The notes under the pieces were generated by a model. That model made no database searches, was not told the DNA's origin, and was given only the letters and a program-made list of their open reading frames with translations. Below are positions 21,728 to 32,040 of a DNA stretch of 64,000 nt, piece by piece. Both the position numbers and the translations under genes were made by a program. Origin of the DNA: Heloderma charlesbogerti (Eukaryota; Chordata; Lepidosauria; Squamata; Helodermatidae); NCBI GenBank assembly GCA_026122225.1, contig JANEZZ010002705.1, forward strand, positions 62,001 to 126,000, given 5' to 3'. Position 1 is the stretch's first letter. Each line of letters starts with the position of its first letter.

Positions 21728-21815
21728 GACCTGTCCGTCTTAGGTGGCCCTGCATGGCATAGCTTATGGCTTCACTGAGTTACGCAATCCCCTTCACCAC
21801 AACAAGGCAGTGTTC

Positions 21816-22307
21816 CATGAAGGGGATTGATACCAGTTAGACTTTAGCAAAAAATCCAGAGTTAGAGTTATTAGTTAGAGTAGAGAAATGAGGGATCAAA
21901 TTGACTCCAAACATGGTGAAAAGCTGGACACCATAATCCATGTTGTGTTGTTGTTGATGCATTTCAGTAGTTGTTTTTTCTTCATTTTGGGGTTTTAAAT
22001 GGAAATAAAATAAAATAAATGTGCCTGTAAGGTGTCTGGTTCTGTGCTTGTAAACATTACTGGGGTCAATACGTTCCCAGAAACTACTCTTGCACGCGTG
22101 TATCCCTGTATTTTAAACAATGATCCTTAACACACACACAATTCTTGAGTCATCCACAAATACAGCTCATTATTATTATTTTAGCTGTAACTTTAATAAT
22201 TGTTGCCCATATATTGGGTTTTGGGGGGGATTCAAACTCCAACCATGTTTTCTTTTCTTTCTTTTTGCTTCAGGTTCTTCAAGTGAGAAATTATTCATAA
22301 CTCTCAT
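21816..22307. other. No gene seen
   Basis: AT-rich flank of BovB, with AAAATAAAATAAAT at about 22005 and ATTATTATTATTTTAG at about 22168. No recognisable element. Confidence 0.45.
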
Positions 22308-22362
22308 CTTCTCCCTCTCCCTCTCCCTCTCCCTCTCTCTCTCTCTGTGTGTATGTGTGTTT
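22308..22362 (+). repeat. (CCCTCT)n / (CT)n / (TG)n compound microsatellite
   Basis: CTCTCCCTCTCCCTCTCCCT passes into CTCTCTCTCTCTGTGTGTAT. It is a simple-sequence run. Confidence 0.9.
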
Positions 22363-22837
22363 GCTGTGTCATTTTAATCTATTGATCAAGCAATAAAACA
22401 GTAACCAGATGGTCAGGGTGATAAACTTCTAAAGATCTCCATGTTCATGAAAATGTCCCCAGGAGTTCAAAGCTCAAAAGCAGGAGATTTTCTCTCTCTT
22501 CCTTCTTATTGGCAGCACCATTGCTCATTCATTAAATCTGACATCTGGTATTGATGTCAATTATGGTAATTAATGAAATGTTTCCCAGGCATTCTGTCAG
22601 CACTTTCATATGTAATCCTGCCTGATGGTATTAGCGCTAGCATGGTAGGTTTATTTACAAGGCTCTATTGGTTTACTGTGGGCTAGAAAAGCAAACATTC
22701 CTGGATTAATTTCCACTGAGACCCACCAATTAAAATGTAAAATGAAAATGGGGACACACACACACACAACACCCACAGAGAAAATGGTGGATGTCACTAC
22801 CAGCTCTTGTCAGGACTGAGTCATGCAGAGCTGGCCC
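22363..22837. other. No gene seen
   Basis: AT-rich, unique-looking sequence with a short (AC)n at about 22755-22768. Confidence 0.45.
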
Positions 22838-23238
22838 TAGGGATGTGAGAACCCATCCCAGCTCGGGTTCTCCAGGCATCTGCAAAAGCATGCCCCTTGC
22901 TTGCCTCCCCCCTCCCCCCAGACCCGTTCTCAGGCCGATCAGTGAGTTGCACAGACTCACCATGCATTATGCCTCTAATATTGCGCACATTACGCTTTCC
23001 TGGCCCCAACCTGCACATATTTAAATATGCACATTTTTTTAACTTCCCTTTTGCGCACTCAACAAAGGCAGGAAAATGGTGGGCACTCACCGAATGGGAT
23101 CACGGTGAGTCCTGGAGGACATGAGCAGGGCGCGAGCGGGGGATAAGCGAGGACAGTGTCTCAGTGGGAGCAGTTTGGGGGTCATGGGCAGGGGGGACAT
23201 GGACTCCTGGATGCAGTCGGGTACCCACAACATCCCTA
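22838..23238. mobile_element. hAT-C-type element, 401 bp
   Basis: Perfect duplications GCTGGCCC lie at 22830-22837 and 23239-23246. It starts TAGGGATGTGAGAACCCATC and ends GTACCCACAACATCCCTA. A short AT-rich centre ATTTAAATATGCACATTTTT is flanked by GC-rich arms. On the right CACGGTGAGTCCTGG is an outward donor-like site. Confidence 0.9.
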
Positions 23239-23523
23239 GCTGGCCCTACCATTATGCGGAGGGAGGTGACTGCCTCAGACAGTTTATTTTGTGTGTCGTG
23301 AAAGGGCAGCAAATGCTTAGCAGTTGTTTAATTTGTTATTATTGTACTTTGTACTGCCAGGGGAGAAGGTGCTTGTGGAATGTTCTGCCTCAGGTGCCAA
23401 CATAACTTGAGCAGTCTTGGGTACTATGTACCTTGACTTCAGGAGCTGAAACCAGCTTAGGCTTAGGTTGCATAGCACAGCACCACCCACATATCAGACA
23501 CCCTATGTGGAACAGTTACCACT

Positions 23524-23785
23524 AGCGATGGATGTGCACTCCCCGTCTGGGTTCTCCAGGCACCTGCTCAACCCCTGCTCGTGCACCCCCAGACCCACAC
23601 TCGAGCCCCAAACCCGCTCACCAAGCCACCCACACTTAGTCAGCCCCATCCTCCGCCATGACCACCATGTTTTGAAAAAACATGGCAATCACAAAACAGC
23701 ACACTTATATGCAAGATGGTGCCTCGAATCTCACGTATATGGGCGATTTACAGCACCATTTTTTGTATGAGTATGTGCAAAAAAT
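23524..23785. mobile_element. hAT-C-type element, left part only
   Basis: It starts TAGCGATGGATGTGCACTCC (first G of GGG mutated) and continues with CCCGTCTGGGTTCTCCAGGC as in the copy at 22838, then CCATGTTTTGAAAAAACATG, a perfect hairpin. The right terminus is not found; the copy seems truncated near 23785. Confidence 0.6.
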
Positions 23786-23924
23786 TGGCACCTCTGGAAG
23801 CTTCCTACTTTTCTGGTATGGTTGAATCAGCCCTTTTAGCTCTCATAGTTACTGGCTTCAATGGCTCTGGTTCTCGGGGTGGGAGGTTGGGGGGGTTGCT
23901 GCTCCACCTCAGGCAGAAATCTGT

Positions 23925-23942
23925 CTATCTATCTATCTATCT
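23925..23942 (+). repeat. (CTAT)n microsatellite
   Basis: Four to five CTAT units. Confidence 0.85.
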
Positions 23943-24067
23943 TGGGCTGATCCAAAACACCTGCCAGAACCAAGGAACTACACTGATCAGAGCCAGGAAG
24001 ACCAGTGTCACTCAGTTCAACCTGCACACTGGGTTGACATTTTCATCGAGCTGTCCACCACAGTGAT

Positions 24068-24243
24068 ATCACTGGACTCCTTCACTTTGGGGCATTTAAG
24101 CAGAGGCTGGATGGCCATCAGTAAGGAATGGTGTAGCTGTACTCTGCAGTGCAGGGCCTGCACTGAGCAGGAGGATCAGCTAGATGATCTCTGAGCTCGC
24201 TTCAAACTCTATGAACCAATGATTTGATGAGTCTATGATGCCA
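24068..24243 (+). mobile_element. CR1 LINE 3' end, sense
   Basis: It reads GCATTTAAGCAGAGGCTGGA, TGGCCATCAGTAAGGAATGG, AGCTAGATGATCTCTGAGC and TCAAACTCTATGAACCAATG. These are the 3'-terminal CR1 boxes, ending in the degenerate ATGATTTGATGAGTCTATG repeat. It is 5' truncated. Confidence 0.8.
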
Positions 24244-24437
24244 GGGAGGGCCCACAAAGATGGCATTTTGTCAGGCAGCCCATCACAGCTTGAGCCAGCC
24301 CTGTAGAGTCCATTTTACTGAGAAGGTGGAATTGTCACAGTGGTTCTCACAGTGTTGTACAATTGGGGATGTCCGTCGCTGTGGAATCCAACTCTTTTTG
24401 GGCTCAACAGACTTCTGATGGGCACCCAACGTGGCTC

Positions 24438-25292
24438 TAGGGTTGGTGGAGAATTTCTCCCTGAAACTTCGGGGGGCCGAGTGCCAACGTGTTCGGCCCC
24501 CCGAACAAGTTTCGGGGAGAAATTCTCTGCCCCCCCGCTCCCCGCACCCCCCCCCCCGGAATGGGACTTACCTTTCCCGAATGTCCCTCCCGGCGGCGGG
24601 TCCTGGCGGCAGTTAGTCGGGCCTTCATCAGGGGTGGGGGCAGCAGCCGATCTTTCGACCGGCTGCCGCCGCCGCCATTCCAATAAAACTAAAAAAAAAA
24701 AAAACGCCCCCGTGATAGGCTACGTGACGATTAACGTAGCCTATCACGGCTAGATTTGCAAAGTCAGCCATGATAGGCTACGTAAATCGTCACGTAGCCT
24801 ATCACGGGTGACTTTTAAAAAAAAAAAAAGCGTGTACGGATAATGGCGGCCCCCATAGGGAGCCGCCATTCGCGTTCCTTATTTGGTCGCTGTAGTCTAC
24901 GTAAAGATTTACGTAGACTACAGCGACCAAATAAGGAACGTGAATGGCGGCTCCCTATGGGGGCCGCCATTTGCGTACACGCTTTTTTTTTTTTTTAAGT
25001 CACCTGTGATAGGCTACGTAATGATTTACATAGCCTATCATGGCTGACTTTGCAGATCTAGCCGTGATAGGCTACGTTAATCGTCACGTAGCCTATCACG
25101 GGGGTGTTTTTTTTTTTAACTTTTAATTTAGCGGCTGGGCGAGGCGAGGCGCCTCCTCCCCAGCCTGAATTTCGGCCCGGCGAGGCAGGAAGCCTCCCCC
25201 CCCAGCCTGAACTTCAGGGGGAGAGCAGCGAAGCGCCTCCCCCCCACCACAAAAAGCTGCGAGACCAGGTAAGTGGGTTTCGTGCACCCCTA
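24438..25292. mobile_element. hAT-A element in hAT-B, 855 bp, T2 left / T1 right
   Basis: Duplications are CGTGGCTC (24430-24437) and CTTGGCTC (25293-25300). The T2 end has an almost perfect hairpin, GAGAATTTCTCCCTGAAACTT...GTTTCGGGGAGAAATTCTC (24448-24529). The core (about 24710-25105) is a nearly perfect palindrome centred near 24907: two GATAGGCTACG stems, the stem GGCGGCCCCCATAGGGAGCC, the stem GTAGTCTACGTAAAGATTTA, then the mirror order. Donors GGAAAGGTAAGT (complement of about 24567-24578) and ACCAGGTAAGTG. Confidence 0.93.
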
Positions 25293-25688
25293 CTTGGCTC
25301 AAATTTTCAGGCTGAGCCATGGGACTTTTCCCGAAATCTGGGATTTTTTTTTTAAATATGTAAATAGAAATATCCACAAATGGTGAGGTGCAATTTGTAG
25401 GATGTATGCAAATTCCAGTACCTATTTGTGTAATTTATGCAAATGGCAGGCACAAATTGCATGATTTACACAAATTGTGCCTGTAATTTGCACAAATTAT
25501 GCAACTTAGGGTCACATTTGCACAAATTATGCAAATTAGGGCCAAATTTGCATTAATTGTGCAAATTGTGCAGGTACATTTCTATCTGCATTAAAAAAAA
25601 AAACCTGGGAAAATCTATGATCTGGCCTGACTTGATGCAGATCAAGCTGGGCCAGCTTGTGGGGAAATGAGATAAAGTCTGGGAGAGC

Positions 25689-26382
25689 TAGGGATGGACG
25701 AAAGCCCCTTACCTGATCCCGATGCTTGCTTCGCGGTGGGGGGGAGGCGCTCTGTCCCTCCCTCCGAAATTCTGGCCAGGGGGGAGGCGCCCCATCCCTC
25801 CCCACCAAAATTCTGGCCTGGGGGGAGGCGCCCCGTCCCTTCGGCCGTGAAACCTCATCGTCTGCCGGGATGCAAATGGCGGCGGCCGTAGCCGCCGCCG
25901 TTTGTGTCCCTGCAGTCAGCCGTGATAGGCTACGTAAATGTTTACGTAGCCTATCAAGGCTGACTTTGAAAAAAAAAAAAGCGCGTATGCAAATGGCAGC
26001 CATTTGCGTACGCACTTTTTTTTTTTTTTCAAAGTCAGCCGTGATAGGCTACGTAAACATTTACGTAGCCTATCACGGTGTTTTTTAAAAAATCTAGCCG
26101 TGATAGGCTATGTAAATCTGTACATAGCCTATCACGTTTTTGTTTTGGGGGGGGGTTTACTTGGAAATGGCGGCGGTGGCAGCTGGTCGGAAGACCGGCC
26201 GCTGCTGCCGCTGCACTGCCGCCGAACCGCTGCCAGAGCCGCCACCGCCAGGGACATTCGAGTAAGGTAAGTCCCGTCCCGGGGGGGCGGGGGGCAGACC
26301 GTTTCTCCACCAATTTCGGGGGGCCGAATGCACTGGCATTTGGCCTCCCCAAGATTCCTGGAGAAATTCTCTGACATCCCTA
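25689..26382. mobile_element. hAT-A element in hAT-B, 694 bp, T1 left / T2 right
   Basis: It begins TAGGGATGGACGAAAGCC with CCTTACCTG and ends TCTCTGACATCCCTA. The flanks TGGGAGAGC and TGGGAGAC are a duplication with one indel. A perfect 40-bp palindrome, with arms reading CCGTGATAGGCTACGTAAAC, occupies 26039-26078. The T2 block starts TTGGAAATGGCGGCGGTGG and ends AAGGTAAGTCCC (donor at about 26264-26272). Confidence 0.88.
26039..26078. repeat. Perfect 40-bp palindrome, type hairpin of hAT-A
   Basis: The two 19-base arms are exact complements (CCGTGATAGGCTACGTAAA and its inverse) around CA. This is the unit that recurs, with few changes, two to four times in most hAT-A copies of the window. 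Confidence 0.95.
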
Positions 26383-26396
26383 TGGGAGACTGAGTT

Positions 26397-26959
26397 TAGG
26401 GGTGGATGGACTCACCTCCGTTTGGGTTCTCTGAGCTCTCACTGAGTCACTGCCACCACTCGCCCGCCCCAGACCCACTCATGAGACCCCATGCTCTCCC
26501 AGACCTGCTCGCCAAGCAGCCACATGCCCAGTGAGAGGATCCAGCAGCCACCTGCACCTCAGCGAGTCGCCATTTTACAAAAAAAACAACAACAGCAAGT
26601 TGTTATTTGCCTTAAATCTAATCTTACGCAAATGGTGGCCATAAGGGGGCCACCTATGCGACAGTACAGGCATACACAGTCTATTTAAACCTGTAATGTT
26701 GTGCAAATGGCTCTTTTATGGTTGCCAGTTGCGTAAGATTAGATTTACAGAAAAGAATGAGTCACCATTTTTTTGTAAAATGGCAACTCACTGAGGGAGC
26801 GCATAGTGCCAGGCACTCGCGGACGGGTTCAGTAAGTGCTGGGGGCTTACCCGATTTGGCAAGTGAGGGTAGTGGCTTGGTGGGCAGGGTCCAGGAGACC
26901 AAGTGGAGGGGGGAGTCTGTTGGGGTCCACATACCCCTCAAGTGCCCGTGACATCCCTA
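26397..26959. mobile_element. hAT-C element in hAT-B, 563 bp
   Basis: It begins TAGGGGTGGATGGACTCACC and ends GCCCGTGACATCCCTA. The core is a palindrome: GAGTCGCCATTTTACAAAAA and AATCTAATCTTACGCAAATG on the left answer GCGTAAGATTAGATTTACAG and TTGTAAAATGGCAACTCAC on the right. The flanks ACTGAGTT and GCCGAGCT are a weak duplication, but hAT-B resumes at the expected place. Outward donors: complement of GGACTCACCT, and CAGTAAGTGC. Confidence 0.8.
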
Positions 26960-27027
26960 GCCGAGCTGATGAAAGCTCGGCGACCTCCACCCCCTGGACA
27001 GAGTCCTCCAATATCCCTATGTGCAAT

Positions 27028-27419
27028 GCAACCAAATTAAAATCAAAGTCATCAGACTGACATCCTTTGGTATATTCAGATGTAGTCCCCCCACCCTCTT
27101 TTTCAGCACAACCCACAGACTGCACTTTCCGAACAATTTCCAATCAATGAAAACTTCCCTGATGGCTTTCACCCTTTGCCTGACATTTCATAAGCCAGCA
27201 TCTCCCACATAGACCCTGACAGGCTAACTGATATAATTCTGAGTAATTTCCCAGGAGACTCACGGGGCAAAGAGGAGCAATCTGCTTTTGTTTGTCCTAA
27301 GAAGCTTGAGAGAAACTACTATAATCTCCTTCATATAGCTCACAATGAAATCATCTAATCCTTGGAAGTTTTTCACTGGCATTTCTTTGGGGGGGGGGAA
27401 ATGCTTCGGAATGCTACTG
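27028..27419. other. No gene seen
   Basis: AT-rich unique-looking sequence; a short frame at 27021-27212 has no motif. Confidence 0.45.
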
Positions 27420-27780
27420 TTTCCCTTTTCCTTCAGAAAACAACAACCGGATCGATGTTCCCCACCACCACCGCCCACTATCCCCAACCCTGTTGATTTA
27501 AAGGTAAGTTGCTAACTGAAGCCATAAACCCTGGTACAGTGGTACATTTTGAAGTCCAGGCCCCAAGGACAGGAGAGCCGAAATGTTCATCCGTATCAAC
27601 AGACCACTTCTAGCAGTTTTTGATAGTGCTGTGCTGAACATTTCTCCCTCAGTTTTTGACCATTCTCATTCAACTTGATGGAAAATAAATTGCTTTCGAA
27701 AAGAAAGCCAATTGTGAAGAATATTTCAGAGAAATTCTCATGGGTTGGGTTTGTGTTTCTTGTGCTTACCTTATTTAGGA
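27420..27780. repeat. Duplicated segment, copy 1 (partner 33370-33722)
   Basis: It contains AAAGGTAAGTTGCTAACTGA, AGCCATAAACCCTGG and the left end of a hAT-E. The partner near 33.4 kb has the same order of AACAACAACYGGAT, CCCTGTTGAT, GGTAAGTTGCTAACTGAAGC and the same junction with hAT-E. The two loci therefore descend from one composite sequence. Confidence 0.8.
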
Positions 27781-28715
27781 GGTGGCTGAGGAGTGAGTAC
27801 AAGTGTCTTTCATCGTACAATCATCTCTTCCTCAGCTTCCAGCATTTCAATTAAGGCTCAGGGGAAGACATCATAAGGTAATTCCTCCCATAGGACTTTT
27901 CCAGACCAGGACGTGCAGGCAGCCTGGGAGGCTGCAGAACAATAGAGAGATCTGTAATAGAAAGAAAACACACACACACACACACACAGTATTCTCCCAC
28001 ACCTTGCAGTGATTAGATAAGGTCAAACACAGCACAACAATCCATTATAAAAGACCCTGCGAATGAGGCAACACAGTGGAAGCCTCTTTTTGGGGGTGGG
28101 GGCGACTTCCAGGAATGTGGAGGACAGATTTAGGAATAGAACTTGTTCCACCTCTTTCCTGGAGTTCGGCACAAAAATGTCCCCCTCATGCCTGCATTGT
28201 GGTGGATACAAAATGGGGGCCAGCCTGCTAACACAGTTGCACAAGGGTCCTGTTTTTCATTGTACAATCATCTCTCCGATAGCCTGTAGCCTCCTTGGCT
28301 TCCCACATTTCAGTTAAAATCCAGGGAAAGGCATCATGAGGTAATTCCTCTCATAGGGCTTTTTCGGGTCAGGAAGTGCAGACAGCTTGGGAGTCCGCAG
28401 ACCCATGGAGAGATGCGTAAGAGAGAGAGAGAAAGAAAACACACAGCACACCTGGCCACCTTTCAGTGATTATGTAACTTTGAAATGACCACAAAAATGA
28501 ATAATAGCCCCACCCCACACCGCCAAGTATGAGGCAGAGTGATGGAAGCCTATTTCACTGGGGAAGAAATACTTCAAGAAATGGAGGACAGATTTTGGCA
28601 CTGCACTATCTCCACCTCTTCCCTGGAGCTGGATACGACTCACACCTGCATTGTGAAGGTTGCTAAATGGGGGCTAGGCTGCTGATGGAACTGATACTGT
28701 TGCACTTCCAAAAAA
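27625..28715. mobile_element. hAT-E element with internal tandem duplication
   Basis: It begins TAGTGCTGTGCTGAACATTT, the mirror of the right end of the complete hAT-E at 39056-39823. The sequence matches that copy in reverse (ATTCTCATGGGTTGGGTTTG, then TCCACCTCTTTCCTGGAG). A block of about 450 bp occurs twice, 27803-28249 and 28250-28710. Each repeat starts TTTCATYGTACAATCATCTC and includes CCTCCCATAGGACTTTTCC or its variant, and TGTGGAGGACAGATTT or its variant. The right terminus is not clear. Confidence 0.75.
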
Positions 28716-28779
28716 CAAAACAAAAACAAAAAACACCCTTATGAAAAAGAAAGAAGCTGTTTATAACCCCTGTCAATAG

Positions 28780-29924
28780 TAGGGATGGCCGTGAATTTCT
28801 CCCCGAATCTTGGGGAGGCCGAATGCCAAGGCATTCGGCCCCCCAAAATTGGCGGTGAAATTCTCTGCCCCCCAGCCCCCCCCGGGATGGAACTTACCTC
28901 CTGCGAATGTCCCTCCTGGCGGCGGGTCCCGGCGGCGTTTCGGCGGCATTTCGGCGGGGGTGGGGGTGGCAGCCGTTCTTCCGACCGGCTGCCGCCGCCG
29001 CCGCCGCCATTACAAAATAAAGTAAAAAAAACCAAAACACCCGTAATAGGCTACGTAATGATTAACGTAGCCTATCACGGCTAGATTTCCAAAGTCAGCT
29101 GTGATAGGCTAGGTTAATCGTTATGTAGCCTATCACAGGTGACTTTGAAAAAAAAAAAAGCGTGTACGCAAATGGCGGCGCCCATGGGCACTGCCATTTG
29201 CGTTCCTTATTTGGGCCCGGCTAGTCTACGTAAAGATTTACGTAGACTACGGCGAAAATAAGGGCAACGCAAATAGCGTTCCCTTATTTTCACCGTAGTC
29301 TATGTAAATCTTTACGTAGACTAGACGTGCCAAAATAAGGAACGCAAATGGCGGCGCCCATGGGCCGCCGCCATTTGCATACGTGCTTTTTTTTCCCCAA
29401 AGTCACCCGTGATAGGCTACGTGACAATTTACGTAGGCTATCACGGCTGACTTTGGAAATCTAGCCATGATAGGCTACGTTAATCGTTACATAGCCTATC
29501 ACGGGGGGGGGTTCCACTTTTTTTTTTGCGTCCGGGTAGATGGGGCGCTCCTACCCGGCCTGAATTTCGCCGGTGAGGGATGGGGCGCCTCCCCCCCAGC
29601 CTGAATTTCAGCCGGGCGAGGCGGGACACCTCCCCCCCCTTGCCTGAACTTCGGGGGGAGAATCGAAGCGCCTCCCCCCCACCGCGAAGCAAGCTTCGAG
29701 AACAGGTAAGGGACTTTCGTCCATCCCTAAGCCTATCACGGGTTTTTTTTTTCACTTTTTCTTTTGCGGCCGGGGAGACGGCACGCTTCTCCCCGGCCTG
29801 AATTTCGGCCGGGCGAGGCGGGGCACCTCCCCCCCAGCCTGAACTTCGGGGGGAGAACCAAAGCGCCTCCCCTCCACCGCGAAGCAAGCTGCGGGACCAG
29901 GTAAGTCCCTTTCGCACATCACTA
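28780..29924. mobile_element. hAT-A element, 1145 bp, with two T1 right ends
   Basis: Perfect duplications GTCAATAG lie at 28772-28779 and 29925-29932. The T2 left end is followed by GAACTTACCTCC and a GC block with GTTCTTCCGACCGGCTGCC. The palindrome core runs about 29040-29505. The right side carries two consecutive T1 blocks: the first ends GGACTTTCGTCCATCCCTA at about 29729, and the second repeats AGCCTATCACGGGTTTT...ACCAGGTAAGTC to the true end. Only the second end has the target duplication. Confidence 0.92.
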
Positions 29925-29932
29925 GTCAATAG

Positions 29933-30168
29933 TGAACCCAACTGCGAGAAAGAGAAACTGACGGCAGTTTGGGGGGACGATGTCAAGTGAATTTCTGTAG
30001 GGAGAGGAATTCATTGGGGGAATTCACTGAAATCCCCCCCCCATTTCTCTCCCCAAAAATAGAATGGAGAATTTTGGAAGGCTGTTCTCTAGTTTTGGGG
30101 AGCTCTAGTTTTTGGGAGCAGGTCCTTTGAAAGCATAATTGCACATTCAAGATCAAAGCCCCACCCAC
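29933..30168. other. No gene seen
   Basis: Decayed sequence with GAATTCATTGGGGGAATTC, a short palindrome at about 30007-30025. No element could be assigned. Confidence 0.45.
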
Positions 30169-30424
30169 CCCATCATCATCATCATCATTTAATTACATAT
30201 ATATCCCACTTTTTTTCTTCCTTAAGGAACCCAAGGCAGCATACATAATCCTCCTCCTGTCCATTTTATCCTCTCAACAACAACTCTGTGAAGTAGGTTG
30301 GGCTGAGAGTCTGTGACTGGCCCAAAGCCACCCAGTGAGCTTCCATGGGTGAGTGGGGACTAGAACCCGGATCTCCCAGATCCCAGTCCAACACTCTAGC
30401 CACTATACTACACTGGCTCTCATA
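30169..30424 (-). mobile_element. tRNA-derived SINE
   Basis: On the - strand it starts AGAGCCAGTGTAGTATAGTG and has a B-box-like GGTTCTAGTCCCC preceded by GGGAGATCCG, so it has a tRNA-like polymerase III head. The body has AAGCTCACTGGGTGGC, GGCCAGTCACAGACTCTCA and CCTACTTCACAGAGTTGTTG, and the tail GTGGGATATATATG followed by (ATG)n. I recognise this as the common squamate tRNA SINE type. The copy is nearly full length. Confidence 0.85.
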
Positions 30425-30834
30425 TTTAGCATTAAGACAGGGAACAATACATTGTTGCTAGGAAAATTCACCCCCCCGCCCGGCTAATGTGTGGATTGCA
30501 GCTAAGCTCAGAGAGAGCACAAAAGTCTGAGGATGTTCATTGTAGCACAATGGTAATGCTTGAACTGGCCAATCTTTAGGTCAACAGAATACTAAAATCC
30601 AATTATTTTATTGTTATTTGTTAAAAGTACTTTAACAAAGCTTTCATCCTAGGATATCAGGTTTGTATGGACGACCTATCCCCAAATATGCCACAATATA
30701 ATATAATAAAGTCATAAAACATAACACACACACACACACACATACACACACTGAAAGCAGAGCAAACTAAACAAACCAGCATAATGCATCAAAATGCCAG
30801 GGAAAATGTGTAAGTTTTAACCTGGCAGCAAAAT
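30425..30834. other. No gene; CA repeat
   Basis: AT-rich with a (CA)n run at about 30723-30752. The part after 30755 may belong to the L2 3' UTR that follows. Confidence 0.5.
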
Positions 30835-31865
30835 GATAGCATCATTGGCACCAGAGAGGTTTCAGTAGGGAAGGCATTTCAAAGATGGGACACCACTGCC
30901 GAGAAGGCCCTCTGCCTAACTTCTACACAATGAGCTTCAACTGGCAGAGGACCCAAGGAAGAACCTCTGAAGATTTTAAAGCTTTGGCAGGTTAATATAA
31001 GGAGAGACACTCCTTTAGGTATTTGGGTACAAGGCCATTTAGGGCTTTAAATTAGGGATGTACCTGTTCACGGATTATGCTGATGGTGGGGGGGAGGTAT
31101 TCCATCCCTCCCCCCGGAATCCTGGACGCAGGGGGAGGCACTCCGTTCCTCTCCCCCCGGAATCCTCCTTGGCCAACTGTGCTCCACGGCGGCTCCGAGG
31201 AGCAGCCAGATAGGCCCAGCCAGGCCAGAGCCATCTGCAGCCGGATTTCTGGCCACGGAGGGCTCTGGGGGAAAAACAACAACAACCACATATGCAAATG
31301 GAGGCTATGGCCACCATTTGCGTTCCTTATTTTTGACGTCTTAATCTACGTAAATATTTATGTAGACTAAGACAGCAAAAATAAGGGGAACGCAAATAGC
31401 GTAGTGGACGCTATTTGCATTCCCCTTATTTTCACTGTCTTAGTCTATGTAATTATTTACATAGACTAAGATGGCCCAAAATAAGGAATGCAAATGGCGG
31501 CTACCATAGCTGCTGCCATTTGTGTATGCCTTTTTTTTTTTTTTTTACCCAGACATTTTAGGCTAGGTAAAAACTTATGTAGCCTATCACGTGGGTGTAA
31601 AAACAAAAAACAAAACCTGCAAATGGCGGTGGCAGCAGCTGGTCGGAAGACCAGCCACCGCATCCGCCGCCACTGGCGCCACTGGAGCCGCCACCGCCCG
31701 GAAGATCTGCCCCAGGTAAGTCTCATCCCGGGGTGATCCGCAGGGGGGGCGGGGGGCAGGCCGTTCTGCCACAGATTTTGGGGGGCCGAATGCACTGGCA
31801 TTCGGCCTTCCCAAGATCCATGGCAGAATTCTCTTCCATCCCTACTTTAAATGTTAAAAGAGGAA
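30835..31865 (-). mobile_element. L2-type LINE 3' fragment, antisense, split by hAT-A
   Basis: Pieces 30835-31052 and 31845-31865 read as the complement of the L2 C-terminal coding region: GCCGAGAAGGCCCTCTGCC corresponds to the RAFS(A/V) box, and CCATTTAGGGCTTTAAATG to FKALNG. It is much more decayed than the copy at 36.5 kb. The hAT-A at 31053 with perfect CTTTAAAT duplications splits it. Confidence 0.7.
31053..31844. mobile_element. hAT-A element, 792 bp, T1 left / T2 right
   Basis: Perfect duplications CTTTAAAT lie at 31045-31052 and 31845-31852. The T1 end is shortened: TAGGGATGTACCTG, with GTACCT close to the terminus. The core (about 31320-31600) has two TTAGTCTA/TAATCTACGTAAATATT stems with AAGGGGAACGCAAATAGCGT arms. 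The T2 block begins GCAAATGGCGGTGGCAGCAG and ends CCCCAGGTAAGTCTC. Then come the GGCCGAATGCACTGGCATTC hairpin and the end. Confidence 0.93.
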
Positions 31866-31933
31866 GTATAAGGAGGAAGCATAATTGTGATGCATTCCTT
31901 AGAAGTAGGGATGGAAAGTAATGGTAGACATTA

Positions 31934-32040
31934 TTAGGGATGGTATGGATGCTCGATTGGGTCTGGCAACCTGCAGAATCCTCCTGTTCTTGTGCCCCTG
32001 AACCGAGCTCAGCAAAGCCCTACCCCCACCCCCCACCAGT
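31934..32040. mobile_element. hAT-C/F-type left end
   Basis: TAGGGATGGTATGGATGCTC is followed by GATTGGGTCTGGCAACC, like the sequence around 33731 plus 34450. No matching right end was found, and another TAGGGATGGAAAG lies just upstream at 31907. Confidence 0.4.

Larger units (their letters stand above)
16835..21815 (-). mobile_element. BovB (RTE) LINE, near full length, antisense
   Basis: Three collinear pieces (16835-16956, 17829-19060, 19969-21815) add up to about 3.2 kb, the usual BovB length. The 3' end at the left shows TGTTGTTGTTTAGTCGTTAA and GACTCTTCGTGACCCCATGG, the signature of BovB tails. The 5' end at the right begins near CACTGCCTTGTTGTGG (complement), as in the sense copy at 43.2 kb. 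Two hAT-A elements with perfect duplications interrupt it. BovB is typical of squamates and ruminants. Confidence 0.93.
24364..27019. mobile_element. hAT-B element containing three nested hATs
   Basis: The outer ends are TGGGGATGTCCGTCGCTGTG and CCTCCAATATCCCTA, with duplications TGTACAAT (24356-24363) and TGTGCAAT (27020-27027). Own sequence: 24364-24437, 25293-25688, 26383-26396 and 26960-27019. It matches the other hAT-B copies: GCAAATTATGCAAC direct repeats at 25380-25570, GATCAAGCTGGGCCAGCTTG, then GAGCTGATGAAAGCTCGG and CCCCTGGACAGAGTCC. Two hAT-A and one hAT-C sit inside, each in its own duplication. Confidence 0.88.

Noticed and set aside
22838..23238. A CpG island promoter
   Set aside because: The GC-rich part is bounded by TAGGGATG/CATCCCTA with perfect 8-bp repeats. 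It is a transposon copy.
30169..30424. tRNA gene on the - strand
   Set aside because: It has tRNA-like promoter boxes but no cloverleaf, and is followed by a SINE body and tail.
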